Source: Pectobacterium aroidearum
Lineage (GTDB): Bacteria > Pseudomonadota > Gammaproteobacteria > Enterobacterales > Enterobacteriaceae
Direction: 5' to 3'
Assembly: GCF_015689195.1 (NCBI RefSeq)
Contig: NZ_CP065044.1
Span: 930,001 to 994,000 of the forward strand
DNA: 64,000 nt
Shown: piece by piece, positions 16,245 to 25,516 of the stretch
Layout of the letters: every line of letters starts with the position of its first letter
Position numbering within the stretch: position 1 is the first letter of the stretch
Made by a program: the position numbers and the translations under genes
The notes under the pieces: model-generated
Told to the model about the DNA's origin: nothing
Seen by the model: only the letters and a program-made list of their open reading frames with translations
Database searches by the model: none

Positions 16245-17336
16245 ATGGCGAGTCTGGAACTAAAAAACGTCCACAAAAGTTATGGTGCGGTGAACATTAT
16301 CAAAGGCGTGGACTTAACGATTCATGACGGCGAGTTCATGGTCTTTGTCGGCCCGTCGGGCTGTGGAAAATCCACGCTGCTACGCATGATTGCCGGATTG
16401 GAGGAAATCAGCAGCGGTGAACTGTGGATCGACAAGCGCAAGGTGAATGACCTCACGCCGGCGGAGCGCAAGATTGCGATGGTATTCCAGTCGTACGCGC
16501 TCTATCCGCACCTCTCGGTGCGTAAGAACCTCGCGTTTGGGCTGGAAAACCTGCACTTCCCTAAAGCGGAAATTAACAGCCGTATTGATGAAGCGGCGCG
16601 TATGTTGGGGCTGGAACCTTATCTGGATCGCAAGCCGCGCGCGCTGTCAGGTGGACAGCAGCAGCGCGTAGCCATTGGCCGTGCGATCGTACGCGAACCC
16701 GATCTGTTCCTGTTTGATGAACCGCTCTCGAATCTGGATGCCAAGCTGCGCGTGCAGACGCGCGGCGAGCTGTCCCGCCTGCACCAGAAACTGCGTACCA
16801 CCATGATTTACGTGACTCACGATCAGGTGGAAGCGATGACGATGGCGCAGCGCATTGTGGTGCTGAACGCGGGCCGTATCGAGCAGGTTGGCACGCCATT
16901 GGAGCTGTTCAATCGGCCGAAAAACAAATTTGTCGCGGGCTTCATTGGTTCACCGCGCATGAACATGTTCCCGGCGCAGATCGTTGCCACCTGCGCGGAT
17001 GGCGTCGAGGTGCAGTGTCCGTCCGGTAATCGTCTGGTGCTGCCGTTTATCGGCACCGTCGGACAAAACGTCACGCTCGGTATTCGCCCTTCACACTGTG
17101 AACTGGTGGAAGAAGGCGAGGGGATTGCGCTGTGCGTCGATCGCTGCGAGATGATGGGGCATGAGACTTTCATCTACGGGCGAATGGGCGGCATTGACGA
17201 CGAGATGATCGTCCATCTGGCGCAGCATCGTGAGTTCGCCGCAGGCGAATCGGTGTTCGTCCGCTTTCCACTGGCGTATTGCCATCTGTTCGATAGCGAA
17301 ACGGATGACACATTACCGCGCTGCACCGAGCATTAA
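16245..17336 (+). CDS. Sugar ABC transporter ATP-binding protein (UgpC/MsmK type)
   Basis: A 363-residue ATPase of the CUT1 class, starting at ATG 16245 behind GAGGG. Walker [10 protein letters not shown] is at 36-44, signature [14 protein letters not shown] at 134-147, Walker B DLFLFDEP at 153-160, and the H-loop [13 protein letters not shown] follows. The C-terminal 120 residues form the TOBE/MalK-type regulatory domain. It powers uptake of the oligosaccharide bound by the protein encoded at 10921-12228 through the two permeases downstream. Only two bases separate it from the hydrolase gene. Confidence 0.92.
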   Translation: MASLELKNVHKSYGAVNIIKGVDLTIHDGEFMVFVGPSGCGKSTLLRMIAGLEEISSGELWIDKRKVNDLTPAERKIAMVFQSYALYPHLSVRKNLAFGLENLHFPKAEINSRIDEAARMLGLEPYLDRKPRALSGGQQQRVAIGRAIVREPDLFLFDEPLSNLDAKLRVQTRGELSRLHQKLRTTMIYVTHDQVEAMTMAQRIVVLNAGRIEQVGTPLELFNRPKNKFVAGFIGSPRMNMFPAQIVATCADGVEVQCPSGNRLVLPFIGTVGQNVTLGIRPSHCELVEEGEGIALCVDRCEMMGHETFIYGRMGGIDDEMIVHLAQHREFAAGESVFVRFPLAYCHLFDSETDDTLPRCTEH

Positions 17337-17359
17337 TTATCGCGACGGGAGAGGATGAC

Positions 17360-18355
17360 ATGAGAAAGATTGCCTTACTGCCCGCAGGCTCGCTGGTTGA
17401 TAAGCTGGTGACGCCAGTAGAGAAAGCGGTGAATCTGCTACAAAAACTCGGTGGTCGCAAAGTGATGCCGTGGTTTTTTATCGCGCCCAACATGCTGCTG
17501 TTTGCCGTTTTTGTCTTTATTCCGATTCTGCTGGCGGTGTGCTACGCCTTTACCGGCGGCACCAATATTCTGCTGTGGGAACGCCCCTACGTGGGCGTGG
17601 ATAACTTTGCCACGTTGCTGAGCTGTGGCAACTACGCCGAGCCGTCAAGCTGTGAACAGGATCTGTTCTGGACTGGTGTCTACAACACGGTGTCGTTCAC
17701 CTTTTTCAACGTACTCTGCACGCTGCTGGTAGCGCTGGTGACGGCGCTGATCCTCAACCGCAAGATTATCGCCCGAGGCTTTTTCCGCGCGATGTTCTTC
17801 TATCCGGTGCTGCTGTCACCAGTGGTGGTGGGCCTGATCTGGCAGTGGTTCCTTAATCGCAACGGCCTGCTGAATCTGGTGCTGTCGTCGCTCGGCGGGC
17901 AGCCGATTACCTTCCTGCTGGATCCGACGCTGTCGCGCTTCTGGGTGGTGTTTGTCTCCGTCTGGTTTCACGTCGGGTTTTATACCCTGATCCTGCTGGC
18001 TGGATTGCAGGCGATCCCGCGTGATATTTATGAGGCCGCGGCGGTGGACGGCACCTCGCGCTGGCGTGGTTTTTATCGCCTGACGCTGCCGCTGCTGGCA
18101 CCGAACATTCTGGTGGTGGTGATTCTGCTGACCATCAACAGTGTGCAGATCTTCGATGAAGCCTGGGTGTTAACCAACGGTGGCGGCCCCGGTACGGCCA
18201 ACAGCTTTATCGTGCAGTACATCTACCAGACCGCTTTTTCGTCTAACGCGTCGCTCTACGGGCTGGCCTCGGCGGCTTCTGTGTTGATGGGCGTGGTGCT
18301 GATGATCCTGACGGCGTTGCAGTTCCTGCTGACGCGTCGGCTGGAAGGGAAATAA
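17360..18355 (+). CDS. Sugar ABC transporter permease 1 (MalF/UgpA type)
   Basis: A 331-residue inner-membrane protein with six or seven predicted helices. The cytoplasmic coupling motif EAAAVDGTSRWRGFYRLTLPLLAPNI (EAA loop, around residues 225-250) identifies a binding-protein-dependent permease. It pairs with the product of the next gene to form the channel. The operon continues with an 11-base gap. GGAGAGGA lies before the ATG. Confidence 0.9.
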   Translation: MRKIALLPAGSLVDKLVTPVEKAVNLLQKLGGRKVMPWFFIAPNMLLFAVFVFIPILLAVCYAFTGGTNILLWERPYVGVDNFATLLSCGNYAEPSSCEQDLFWTGVYNTVSFTFFNVLCTLLVALVTALILNRKIIARGFFRAMFFYPVLLSPVVVGLIWQWFLNRNGLLNLVLSSLGGQPITFLLDPTLSRFWVVFVSVWFHVGFYTLILLAGLQAIPRDIYEAAAVDGTSRWRGFYRLTLPLLAPNILVVVILLTINSVQIFDEAWVLTNGGGPGTANSFIVQYIYQTAFSSNASLYGLASAASVLMGVVLMILTALQFLLTRRLEGK

Positions 18356-18366
18356 TAACGGGAGCC

Positions 18367-19419
18367 ATGATGAAGATAATCGCATTTCTCACCCGCACCC
18401 GTCATCCGGGACACATTCACATCACCGATATCATGAGCTGGGTCTGGCTGGTGGTCGGCACGCTGCTGGTGCTGATTCCAGTGATGTGGGCGGCGATGTC
18501 GTCGTTCAAAACGCCGGCGGAGATCAACCGCTTTCCGCCCAGCTTTCTGCCGCAGGCGGCGGATACCATCACGCTACCGGAGTACCCGAAGCCGCTGGAG
18601 CTGTGGCAGGTTAAGCAGGACGATGGCGACGCGAAAACGATGGCGCTGGTGCGGCGCATCGGCTTGATCGCGCAACTGGTGAACCCGGATGCGCCGAGCG
18701 AGGTGGTACGTGTTCCGACCAAAGATCTGGTGCCGATGAAAGCGCTGCATCTGGAGATGGATAACTACGCCACGCCGCTGACGAAGTTCCACTTTACGAC
18801 GTACTTGAAGAACACCGTGTTCGTGACGGTGATGGCGACGCTGCTGACCCTGTTGCTCAGTTCGATGGCGGCGTTTGCGCTGTCGAAATACGAATTTCGC
18901 GGGCGGGGTACGGTGCTGACGCTGTTTCTCTCCACCATGATGATTCCGCTGTCGGTGGTCATGGTGCCGACGTTCCTGGTGGTGATTGGCCTGAACATGG
19001 GCGATAACCTGTGGGGCGTGATTATTCCTACGGTCGCGACACCGACGGGCGTATTCCTGCTGCGGCAATATATGCTGACCATCCCCGATGAGCTGATCGA
19101 GGCGGCGCGCATCGATGCTGCCAGCGAGTTCCGTATTTACTGGAAGATCATCCTGCCGTTAACCGCCCCCGCGCTGGCGGTGCTGGCGATTTTCTCGGTG
19201 ATCTGGCGCTGGAACGATTTCCTCTGGCCGCTGATCGTCCTCTCCAGTCAGGATAATTTTACGCTGCAAATCGGTCTGAACGCGTTTCAGGGGCAGTTCT
19301 CGGTGCAGTGGCATTATATACTGGCGATGACGATGCTCTCGCTTCTGCCGGTAACGGCGGTGTTCGTCTTCCTGCAAAAATACATCACGACGGGGATTGC
19401 CAACACGGGGATGAAATAA
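18367..19419 (+). CDS. Sugar ABC transporter permease 2 (MalG/UgpE type)
   Basis: A 350-residue permease with EAARIDAASEFRIYWKIILP as its EAA coupling loop near residues 245-264. A periplasmic insertion of about 90 residues follows the first helix (roughly 60-140), longer than in UgpE and more like the MalG-type members with extended P1/P2 loops. Tandem ATGs at 18367 and 18370 follow GGGAG. The stop overlaps the LacI-family start (TAATG), so the regulator is co-translated with the transporter. Confidence 0.9.
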   Translation: MMKIIAFLTRTRHPGHIHITDIMSWVWLVVGTLLVLIPVMWAAMSSFKTPAEINRFPPSFLPQAADTITLPEYPKPLELWQVKQDDGDAKTMALVRRIGLIAQLVNPDAPSEVVRVPTKDLVPMKALHLEMDNYATPLTKFHFTTYLKNTVFVTVMATLLTLLLSSMAAFALSKYEFRGRGTVLTLFLSTMMIPLSVVMVPTFLVVIGLNMGDNLWGVIIPTVATPTGVFLLRQYMLTIPDELIEAARIDAASEFRIYWKIILPLTAPALAVLAIFSVIWRWNDFLWPLIVLSSQDNFTLQIGLNAFQGQFSVQWHYILAMTMLSLLPVTAVFVFLQKYITTGIANTGMK

Positions 19420-20468
19420 TGGCGACACTCAAGGATATTGCCGACCGCGCCGGGGTTTCCATTAGCACGGTTTCCCGCGCGCTGAACGGCACGGCGCCGA
19501 TCAGCGCCAAAGTCAGGCAGCACATCATGGCGATTGCCACCGAGCAGGGTTATCCGCTGCATAAAGTGGCTAAAGCGACCGTTGCGCAGACGGAACCGCT
19601 GCGCCACATTCTGCTGGCGACGCCGCGCAACCTGATGCTGGAGAGCGAGTACAATCTGGTGTCGCTGACGCTGATTAACGCCCTGAAAACGTTGTGTTTG
19701 CAACGTAATATCCAACTGCGTCCGTTTTTGGGGGAGCATGACACCATTAACGAACAGCAGTTGCTGCGCGAGCTTCAGGGCGGAAAAGAGAGCGGTATTC
19801 TGATCGTGAATGACGATCACCCGACGCTGCTGAATGCCGTCGCGGAAAGCGGCATTCCGGCGGTGCTGATTAACGGTGAAGATCCCTCGATGCGCCTGAG
19901 CAGCGTCACGCCCGCCAACCACTATGCAGCGGCGGCGGGAGTGCGCTACCTGATCGAACAAGGACATACGCGGATCCTGCACCTGACCTGGACGTCGCGT
20001 ATGACGATCAAACAGCGCGAGCGCGGCTATCGGGATGCACTTATGCAGGCGGGCATTGTGGTCGATGAGGATCTGATCCTTTCGCTGCCGGATTTCCACC
20101 CGCGCACGGCGCGTGATGCGCTATTGCGTTGGCTGACGGCGAACCCTGACAGACTGGGGGTTACCGCGATTTTCTGTGCGGCGGATAATCAGGCCATCGG
20201 CGTGATCGACGCGCTGTATCAGCACGGACTACGGGTGCCGGAAGACATGTCGGTGATGGGAATGGACGACATCCTGCCGTTCGATATGCTGCCGGTTTCA
20301 CTCACCACGGTGCATCTGCCATTTGAAACGATTGCTCGCGCGGCGCTACAGCTGCTGGCGCAGCAAATGACACCTTCACAGGCGCTCGGTATTGCCCAGC
20401 GCACCGAGTTGGCCGGACAGGTGGTGGTCAGAGAGTCAGTTCGGCGGGTGGGAAGTCATACCGGTTGA
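19419..20468 (+). CDS. LacI-family transcriptional regulator of the carbohydrate locus
   Basis: A 349-residue regulator. The start ATG 19419 gives the canonical LacI opening MATLKDIADRAGVSISTVSRALNG (HTH plus hinge), then NLMLESEYNLVSLTL, ILIVNDDHPTLLNA and AADNQAIGVIDALYQHGLRVPEDMSVMGMDD of the periplasmic-binding-like sensor domain. An upstream in-frame ATG at 19308 lies within the permease gene and is not used. It should bind the AATGCAAATTTGCATT palindromes at 12326 and 12522. Inducer unknown, probably a breakdown product of the imported oligosaccharide. Confidence 0.88.
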   Translation: MATLKDIADRAGVSISTVSRALNGTAPISAKVRQHIMAIATEQGYPLHKVAKATVAQTEPLRHILLATPRNLMLESEYNLVSLTLINALKTLCLQRNIQLRPFLGEHDTINEQQLLRELQGGKESGILIVNDDHPTLLNAVAESGIPAVLINGEDPSMRLSSVTPANHYAAAAGVRYLIEQGHTRILHLTWTSRMTIKQRERGYRDALMQAGIVVDEDLILSLPDFHPRTARDALLRWLTANPDRLGVTAIFCAADNQAIGVIDALYQHGLRVPEDMSVMGMDDILPFDMLPVSLTTVHLPFETIARAALQLLAQQMTPSQALGIAQRTELAGQVVVRESVRRVGSHTG

Positions 20469-20500
20469 GCTTACGGGCCGCAATGCGGCTCGAAACCCTT

Positions 20501-21919
20501 TCACGATAACCCGATGGCAACGGCCAGTTGATGTACCAACGCCTTCGCCATCGCAGGTTCGGTCACATTAGTGAATCCCATAAGCAGCCCACCCTGTGAT
20601 GACCTGCTCATTCGCCAGTCATTCAGCGCCTGAATGGCAAGACCATGAGATTGTGCCGCTGCTGCCAGAGACTGATCGTTGCCACGGGCGGCCAGCTTAG
20701 CTAACACATGAATACCGCCCGCCTGCGGCTGGACGATCAGGTGTGAACCTAATGTCTGGAGCAGCTCATCGACGAGATAGCCGCGGCGAATCGCATACAG
20801 TGAACGCATTCTGCGCAAATGGCGGGCAAAGTGACCTTGCTCTATGAAAGCCGCCACCGTGGCCTGAGGCAAGATCGAACCGGGGCAGCAAAAATGATTT
20901 GCCGTATCCTTGAAGCGCTCGATCTGCGGTTCAGGGACAACCAGATAGGCTAAGCGTAAGCCGGGAAACAGCACCTTGCTGAAGGTGCCGGTGTAGAGCA
21001 CGCGCCCGTCGCGATCCAGACTTTTCAGCGCCGGCAATGGCCGACCGTGGTAACGGAACTCGCTGTCGTAGTCGTCCTCAATGATCCACGATCGGCGGTG
21101 GCTGGCCCATTCCAACAGCTGTAGTCGTCGGGGTAAGGACAACGCCACGCCCATGGGGCTTTGGTGTGTGGGGGTCACTACGGCAAAACGTGCCTCTGCG
21201 GCTCGTTGTTGGCCCATGTCCACATTCAGGCCTTCCTCATCCACTGGAACGGGTTCCAGATGCATACCTGCTCGCTCCAAAAACTGGCGCGCAAAGAGAT
21301 AGCCGGGATCCTCGAACCATCCACTATCACCGGGTTGCAATAACGTGCGACACACCAGTTCCAGCGCTCCCCGGTAGCCTGCGGTGATGAACACCTGCTC
21401 GTATGTGCAAGTGATACCGCGCGAGATTCCCAGATAGGTCGCGATGGCGCGGCGAAGTGGTTCATACCCCGCCGGATCGGGATAGATCATGGCTGCCGTA
21501 TCCAGAGTACGTAAATTGTGTCCGGCAAGGCGCGCCCAGCTCTTGCGGGGAAAGGCATCCAGTGCTGGTAAACCGAGTTGGAAAGGTTGTACTTGATCTG
21601 CCTCGGTCTGCGGGCGCGTGGGTATTTGAGAAAGGGATGTGGCGATATGTCCCGACTCGCCCAGATTTTCCAGCCGGGGTGAGACGATGGTTCCTGCTGG
21701 GCCGCGTGTCAGGAAATAGCCTTCACTGGCCAGCATCTGATAAGCCATTTCGACCGTGCCGCGTGCCAGATTTAGCTCACTGGCGAGGCTGCGCACGGAC
21801 GGCACGCGATCGCCCGGATGAAGTTTTCCGGCGGTAATGGCGTCGCGGTAGCGTCGATACAACTGTAAATAGAGCGGTGCATCATGTTCTCTGCTTGGCT
21901 TCAGTTGCTGCATGTCCAT
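20501..21919 (-). CDS. MocR/PdxR-type regulator (GntR HTH fused to aminotransferase-like domain)
   Basis: A 472-residue fusion. Residues 15-75 form a GntR-type winged helix (HPGDRVPSVRSLASELNLARGTVEMAY). After a linker, residues of about 115-470 are a fold-type I aminotransferase domain with YPDPAGYEPLRRAIATYL, EDDYDSEFRY and TGTFSKVLFPGLRLAY, K315 being the predicted PLP Schiff-base lysine. MocR proteins sense PLP or amino compounds and often control a divergent gene. Here the divergent gene is a GNAT acetyltransferase 91 bases away, followed by an AhpD-like gene. Two ATGs (21919, 21913) are possible starts. Confidence 0.88.
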   Translation of the reverse strand: MDMQQLKPSREHDAPLYLQLYRRYRDAITAGKLHPGDRVPSVRSLASELNLARGTVEMAYQMLASEGYFLTRGPAGTIVSPRLENLGESGHIATSLSQIPTRPQTEADQVQPFQLGLPALDAFPRKSWARLAGHNLRTLDTAAMIYPDPAGYEPLRRAIATYLGISRGITCTYEQVFITAGYRGALELVCRTLLQPGDSGWFEDPGYLFARQFLERAGMHLEPVPVDEEGLNVDMGQQRAAEARFAVVTPTHQSPMGVALSLPRRLQLLEWASHRRSWIIEDDYDSEFRYHGRPLPALKSLDRDGRVLYTGTFSKVLFPGLRLAYLVVPEPQIERFKDTANHFCCPGSILPQATVAAFIEQGHFARHLRRMRSLYAIRRGYLVDELLQTLGSHLIVQPQAGGIHVLAKLAARGNDQSLAAAAQSHGLAIQALNDWRMSRSSQGGLLMGFTNVTEPAMAKALVHQLAVAIGLS

Positions 21920-22010
21920 CCGTCATGTCCCATTCATTTACTCAATTCTTGCACCTTTTTTATGGGTCATGATTTTCCTAACATACCCGCTCCATTACAA
22001 GGAGATTGAC

Positions 22011-22448
22011 ATGAGCACCTTTCGATTGAGCCTCATTGACAGCGATCGGGACTACCTGGCTTGCTTTGATGTTATGCGGGAGCTACGGCCTCATCTTCCT
22101 GATGCTGCTGCATTCACTGCGCAGGCTCGTCGTCAGGCTGGGCAAGGTTATCGTCTGCTGGCGGCATGGCAGGGCGATCTCGTCATGGGATTGGCGGGCT
22201 ATCGCATTCAGGAAAACCTATTGTATGGCCAATTCCTCTATGTTGATGACCTTGTGGTTGCCGTCGCTGCCCGCGATCGGGGGCTCGGCGGCCTGCTGAT
22301 CGAGGCAATGCGCGAGGAAGCGCAGCGGCAAGATTGTGTTCATCTGGTACTCGATACGGCTCTGGGCAATGCGCTGGCACAACGCTTCTATTTTCGTCAG
22401 GGCTTACTCGCTAAAGGGCTACATTTCAACCAGGCGTTATCGGTGTGA
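22011..22448 (+). CDS. GNAT-family N-acetyltransferase
   Basis: A 145-residue protein starting at ATG 22011 with AAGGAG six bases upstream; the frame is open further upstream to 21912, but that region is the MocR promoter. Acetyl-CoA-binding motif A reads VAVAARDRGLGGLLIEAMREEAQR (about residues 83-106), followed by VLDTALGNALAQRFYFRQG. It transfers an acetyl group to an unknown amine. Its divergence from the MocR regulator suggests that MocR controls it. Confidence 0.82.
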   Translation: MSTFRLSLIDSDRDYLACFDVMRELRPHLPDAAAFTAQARRQAGQGYRLLAAWQGDLVMGLAGYRIQENLLYGQFLYVDDLVVAVAARDRGLGGLLIEAMREEAQRQDCVHLVLDTALGNALAQRFYFRQGLLAKGLHFNQALSV

Positions 22449-22582
22449 AGAGCCATGAAACAACGACTTTGCTGCCACCTCGGATGGCTCGGTCAGGTAA
22501 CTCTCGACGGTTGAAATATGGGCTCAGACGCTCTATGCGCTGACTTCTTTTCTCGTTCTTTCATTCTTACTGGAGATCTTCT

Positions 22583-23014
22583 ATGAATACGCTTCGTTTG
22601 CCCTACCAAACCCTCTCGCCAGAAGCCTATCAAGGGTTCGGCATTGCCAAGAAAGCGCTGAACAAGAGCAGCCTTGGCAAACCGTTGATCGAATTGGTCT
22701 ATTTGCGTGTTTCACAAATTAATGGCTGCGCTTTTTGTCTGGAGATGCATGCGTCGGCTTTGCGCGCAGACGGTGTGCCAAATGCCAAGCTGGACAGCCT
22801 GGCGGGCTGGCGTGTGAGCGCGCAGTTCAATGAACGCGAGCGTGCGGCGCTGGCTTGGACTGAATCGCTTGTGGATGTGGCTCGTAGCCACGCGCCTGAT
22901 GAAGATTTCGAACCGCTGAAGGCGCATTTCAGCGATGCAGAGATCGCCGATCTGAGCTTTGCCGTTGCGCTGATGAGTGCCTTTAATCGGTTGGCGATCG
23001 GCATGCGCCAATAA
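22583..23014 (+). CDS. Carboxymuconolactone decarboxylase/AhpD-family protein
   Basis: A 143-residue member of the AhpD-like superfamily. The redox motif NGCAFCLEMH has C49, C52 and H56 in the CxxC...H arrangement of alkylhydroperoxidase-like members, so a peroxidase or disulfide role is likelier than lactone decarboxylation. It lies 134 bases after the GNAT gene with its own possible promoter; GGAG lies ten bases before the ATG. MocR-GNAT-AhpD clusters recur in proteobacteria and may deal with amines or oxidative stress, but this role is inference. Confidence 0.82.
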   Translation: MNTLRLPYQTLSPEAYQGFGIAKKALNKSSLGKPLIELVYLRVSQINGCAFCLEMHASALRADGVPNAKLDSLAGWRVSAQFNERERAALAWTESLVDVARSHAPDEDFEPLKAHFSDAEIADLSFAVALMSAFNRLAIGMRQ

Positions 23015-23100
23015 GGTGTGAGTGAAGATCAACGTAGCGGGTTCATTCATGTTGTGCTCAAATCCCTTACTGTGATGGTTTTATGTCTACGGAGGGAGTG

Positions 23101-23715
23101 ATGGAGATTGAACAGAGAAACTCGGGCGAACATCAAACGGTTATCAATAATGAATCAGGCGTTATTAACGTCAATAATCACCACGGGCAATACACTAATC
23201 TGGTGGGCGAAAACACGGCTCGTATTTATAAGGAAATATCGCATTCTGAACAGAGTAAGTTCATTGTCAGTTTTGTCGCCGTTTGTTTATTGCCGGGATT
23301 GAGTCTTGTCGCGGATCTTATGCAGATTCATCCTGCAATTAACTTACCGCTGTGGGCGTATGTTGCCGCATTCGGGGTGATATTTGGTGTGGTGCTGGTG
23401 GGATATTATGACAATCTCCGCATTTTTGTCGTCGGTGCACCCAATAAAGAGGAATGCAAACAGCTTTATGCCGACAGGTTATTTAGCAGAACCGATGACG
23501 GCTATATTGTATTTACCCACACGACAGCATGTATTTATCCTGACTGTTGCGGAAACATCGTGATTGCGACACCTCCAGAGCGATACAACGGAGAATACTC
23601 TTTTTTCGGTAAATGCAGCCTGGCTGGCAGGCAGCACTCTTACGGAATTGACTATAACTTCAAAGCGTACCCGATAAAGGTGGATTGGCGGCCGATGCCC
23701 AAATCTAACCAATAG
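23101..23715 (+). CDS. Unrecognised two-helix membrane protein with an Asn/Gly-rich N-terminus
   Basis: A 204-residue protein starting at ATG 23101 behind GGAGGGAG; the ATG at 23083 has no ribosome site. Residues 10-35 are unusual: TVINNESGVINVNNHHGQYTN has alternating Asn, Ile/Val and Gly like a short beta-helix or self-assembly segment. Two hydrophobic stretches at about 54-73 and 83-103 should span the membrane. The C-terminal 100 residues are soluble and contain CIYPDCCGN and a later FGKCSLAGR, four Cys that could bind metal. I recognise no family. It lies next to the IS4 insertion in an accessory-looking region; an immune-type membrane effector is one speculation. Confidence 0.65.
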   Translation: MEIEQRNSGEHQTVINNESGVINVNNHHGQYTNLVGENTARIYKEISHSEQSKFIVSFVAVCLLPGLSLVADLMQIHPAINLPLWAYVAAFGVIFGVVLVGYYDNLRIFVVGAPNKEECKQLYADRLFSRTDDGYIVFTHTTACIYPDCCGNIVIATPPERYNGEYSFFGKCSLAGRQHSYGIDYNFKAYPIKVDWRPMPKSNQ

Positions 23716-23775
23716 CGCAGTGGTGGTGAGTGTCTGGCGCCGCGATATTGCATGCCAGACACGGTTACTGATGTG

Positions 23776-23993
23776 CTATTTCAGTGATAGCAGACGCTCA
23801 AGCGCCGTGACGCGGTAGTCGCGGGCATCGATATAGCCACCGTACCATTCGCTTTCGCTAGGGGAGACGAGCTTCTCGATAAACCAGCGATCTCTCATGA
23901 TTGAAACCAGTTCAATAATGGTCATGGCAATGGCATAAGCAAACCAAATCGCAGCGATAACCACGCCAAGATAAAACCACGGCCAGTTGACTG
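23776..23993 (-). pseudogene. Truncated membrane-protein gene cut by the IS4 insertion
   Basis: The minus-strand frame ends at 23776 and reads upstream without a stop right to the IS4 left end at 23994, in part VNWPWFYLGVVIAAIWFAYA, a membrane helix followed by 40 polar residues (RWFIEKLVSPSESEWYGGYIDARDYR). The 5' part is missing: the frame stops inside the IS. No start-containing portion is recognisable on the other side of the IS. A GTG at 23964 could give a 62-residue remnant. The gene is not identified. Confidence 0.6.
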
Positions 23994-25421
23994 TAATGCC
24001 GATCAGTTAAGGATCGGTTGACCGATCCAGTGGATGTGTAAAAATCCGGAAATGCTCACCCGTTTCCGGATTTTTTTATGCACATTGGACAGGCTCTTGA
24101 TCTGGTATCCCATTACGACTCTTTGCGTAACCCACTGACTTCTCTGGGGGATTATCTCGACCCCGAACTCGTCTCACGTTGTCTCGCCGAGTCCGGCACG
24201 GTCACGCTACGCAAGCGGCGTCTCCCGCTTGAAATGATGGTCTGGTGCATTGTCGGCATGGCGCTTGAACGTAAAGAGCCCCTTCACCAGATTGTTAACC
24301 GTCTGGATATTATGCTGCCGGGTAACCGTCCCTTTGTCGCCCCGAGTGCCGTGATTCAGGCTCGCCAGCGCCTGGGAAGTGAGGCCGTTCGCCGTGTGTT
24401 CACACAAACTGCACAGCTCTGGCATAGTGAAACGCCACATCCACACTGGTGTGGCCTGACTCTGCTGGCCGTGGATGGCGTGGTCTGGCGAACGCCGGAT
24501 ACACCAGAAAATGATGCCGCCTTCCCGCGCCAGACACATGGCGGAAAACCGGGACTCTATCCACAGGTAAAAATGGTCTGCCAGATGGAGCTGACCAGCC
24601 ATCTGCTGACGGCAGCAGCCTTTGGCACGATGAAAGAGAGTGAAAATGCGCTTGCAGAACAGTTGATAGCACAGACAGGTGATAACACGCTGACTTTACT
24701 CGATAAAGGCTATTACGCACTGGGTTTGCTGAATGCCTGGAATCAGGCGGGGAAACACCGGCACTGGCTGATCCCGCTGAAAAAGGGGGCGCAGTATGAA
24801 GAGGTCAGGAAGCTGGGTAAAGGTGATCATCTGGTAAAATTGAAAACCAGTCCACAGGCCCGTAAAAAGTGGCCGGGTCTGGGGGAGGAAATCACAGCAC
24901 GGCTACTGACACTGACCCGCAAAGGAAAGGTCTGTCATCTGCTGACGTCGATGACGGATGCGCTGCGCTTCCCTGGTGGAGAGATGGCGGACCTGTACAG
25001 CCACCGGTGGGAAATCGAGCTGGGCTACCGTGAGATAAAGCAGACGATGCAACTGAGCAGGCTGACACTGCGAAGTAAGAAACCTGAGCTCGTGGAGCAG
25101 GAGTTATGGGGAGTATTACTGGCCTATAATCTTGTAAGATATCAGATGATTAAAATGGCAGGACATCTGAAAGGATACTGGCCAAATCAGCTGAGCTTCT
25201 CAGAATCGTGCGGAATGGTGATGCGAATGCTGATGACACTACAGGGTGCTTCACCGGGCCGCATCCCGGAACTAATGCGTGATCTTGAAAGCCAGGGACA
25301 ACTGGTGAAATTACCGATAAGAAGGGAAAGGGCCTTCCCACGAATAGTAAAAGAAAGGCCCCAAAAATACAGTAAGGCCCGTAGATAAACTGCCAGTCAG
25401 TCGCTTAACTGACTGGCATTA
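23994..25421 (+). mobile_element. IS4 (IS4 family), full length, 1428 bp
   Basis: Bounded by 18-base inverted repeats: left TAATGCCGATCAGTTAAG (23994-24011) and the complement of the right end TAATGCCAGTCAGTTAAG (25404-25421), 16 of 18 identical. The size agrees with classical IS4 (1426 bp) and the encoded transposase is nearly that of E. coli IS4. An 11-base hairpin TGCCAGTCAGT/ACTGACTGGCA (25391-25418) overlaps the right end. IS4 normally makes an 11-13-bp target duplication, but the flanks here (ending GTTGACTG on the left, starting CTGCTTCT on the right) do not match. Confidence 0.93.
24078..25388 (+). CDS. insG: IS4 transposase
   Basis: A 436-residue DDE transposase matching the remembered E. 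coli InsG over almost all its length ([20 protein letters not shown] at the start; [20 protein letters not shown] near the end). The catalytic Asps are in LLAVDGVVW and [10 protein letters not shown]. The Y-x2-R-x3-E-x6-K signature of the IS4 family is complete in [15 protein letters not shown], carrying the catalytic Glu. The C-terminus differs from InsG in its last ten or so residues (KYSKARR). The frame is intact, so the element may still be active. Confidence 0.95.
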   Translation: MHIGQALDLVSHYDSLRNPLTSLGDYLDPELVSRCLAESGTVTLRKRRLPLEMMVWCIVGMALERKEPLHQIVNRLDIMLPGNRPFVAPSAVIQARQRLGSEAVRRVFTQTAQLWHSETPHPHWCGLTLLAVDGVVWRTPDTPENDAAFPRQTHGGKPGLYPQVKMVCQMELTSHLLTAAAFGTMKESENALAEQLIAQTGDNTLTLLDKGYYALGLLNAWNQAGKHRHWLIPLKKGAQYEEVRKLGKGDHLVKLKTSPQARKKWPGLGEEITARLLTLTRKGKVCHLLTSMTDALRFPGGEMADLYSHRWEIELGYREIKQTMQLSRLTLRSKKPELVEQELWGVLLAYNLVRYQMIKMAGHLKGYWPNQLSFSESCGMVMRMLMTLQGASPGRIPELMRDLESQGQLVKLPIRRERAFPRIVKERPQKYSKARR

Positions 25422-25516
25422 CTGCTTCTTGCAGGCATTTTTCTTTGCAGCCAACGCGGCGGCGCAAAGATGGTAGTATGTGGTGAAGTATTGGTTATTT
25501 ATTCAGGAGCCCGACA

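Noticed and set aside
19314..20099. 261-codon frame antisense to the LacI-family gene
   Set aside because: No recognisable domain; the LacI-family reading is unambiguous.
23982..25433. IS4 target-site duplication
   Set aside because: The 11-13 bases next to the left and right ends were compared and do not match; only CTG/CAG-type three-base coincidences remain.
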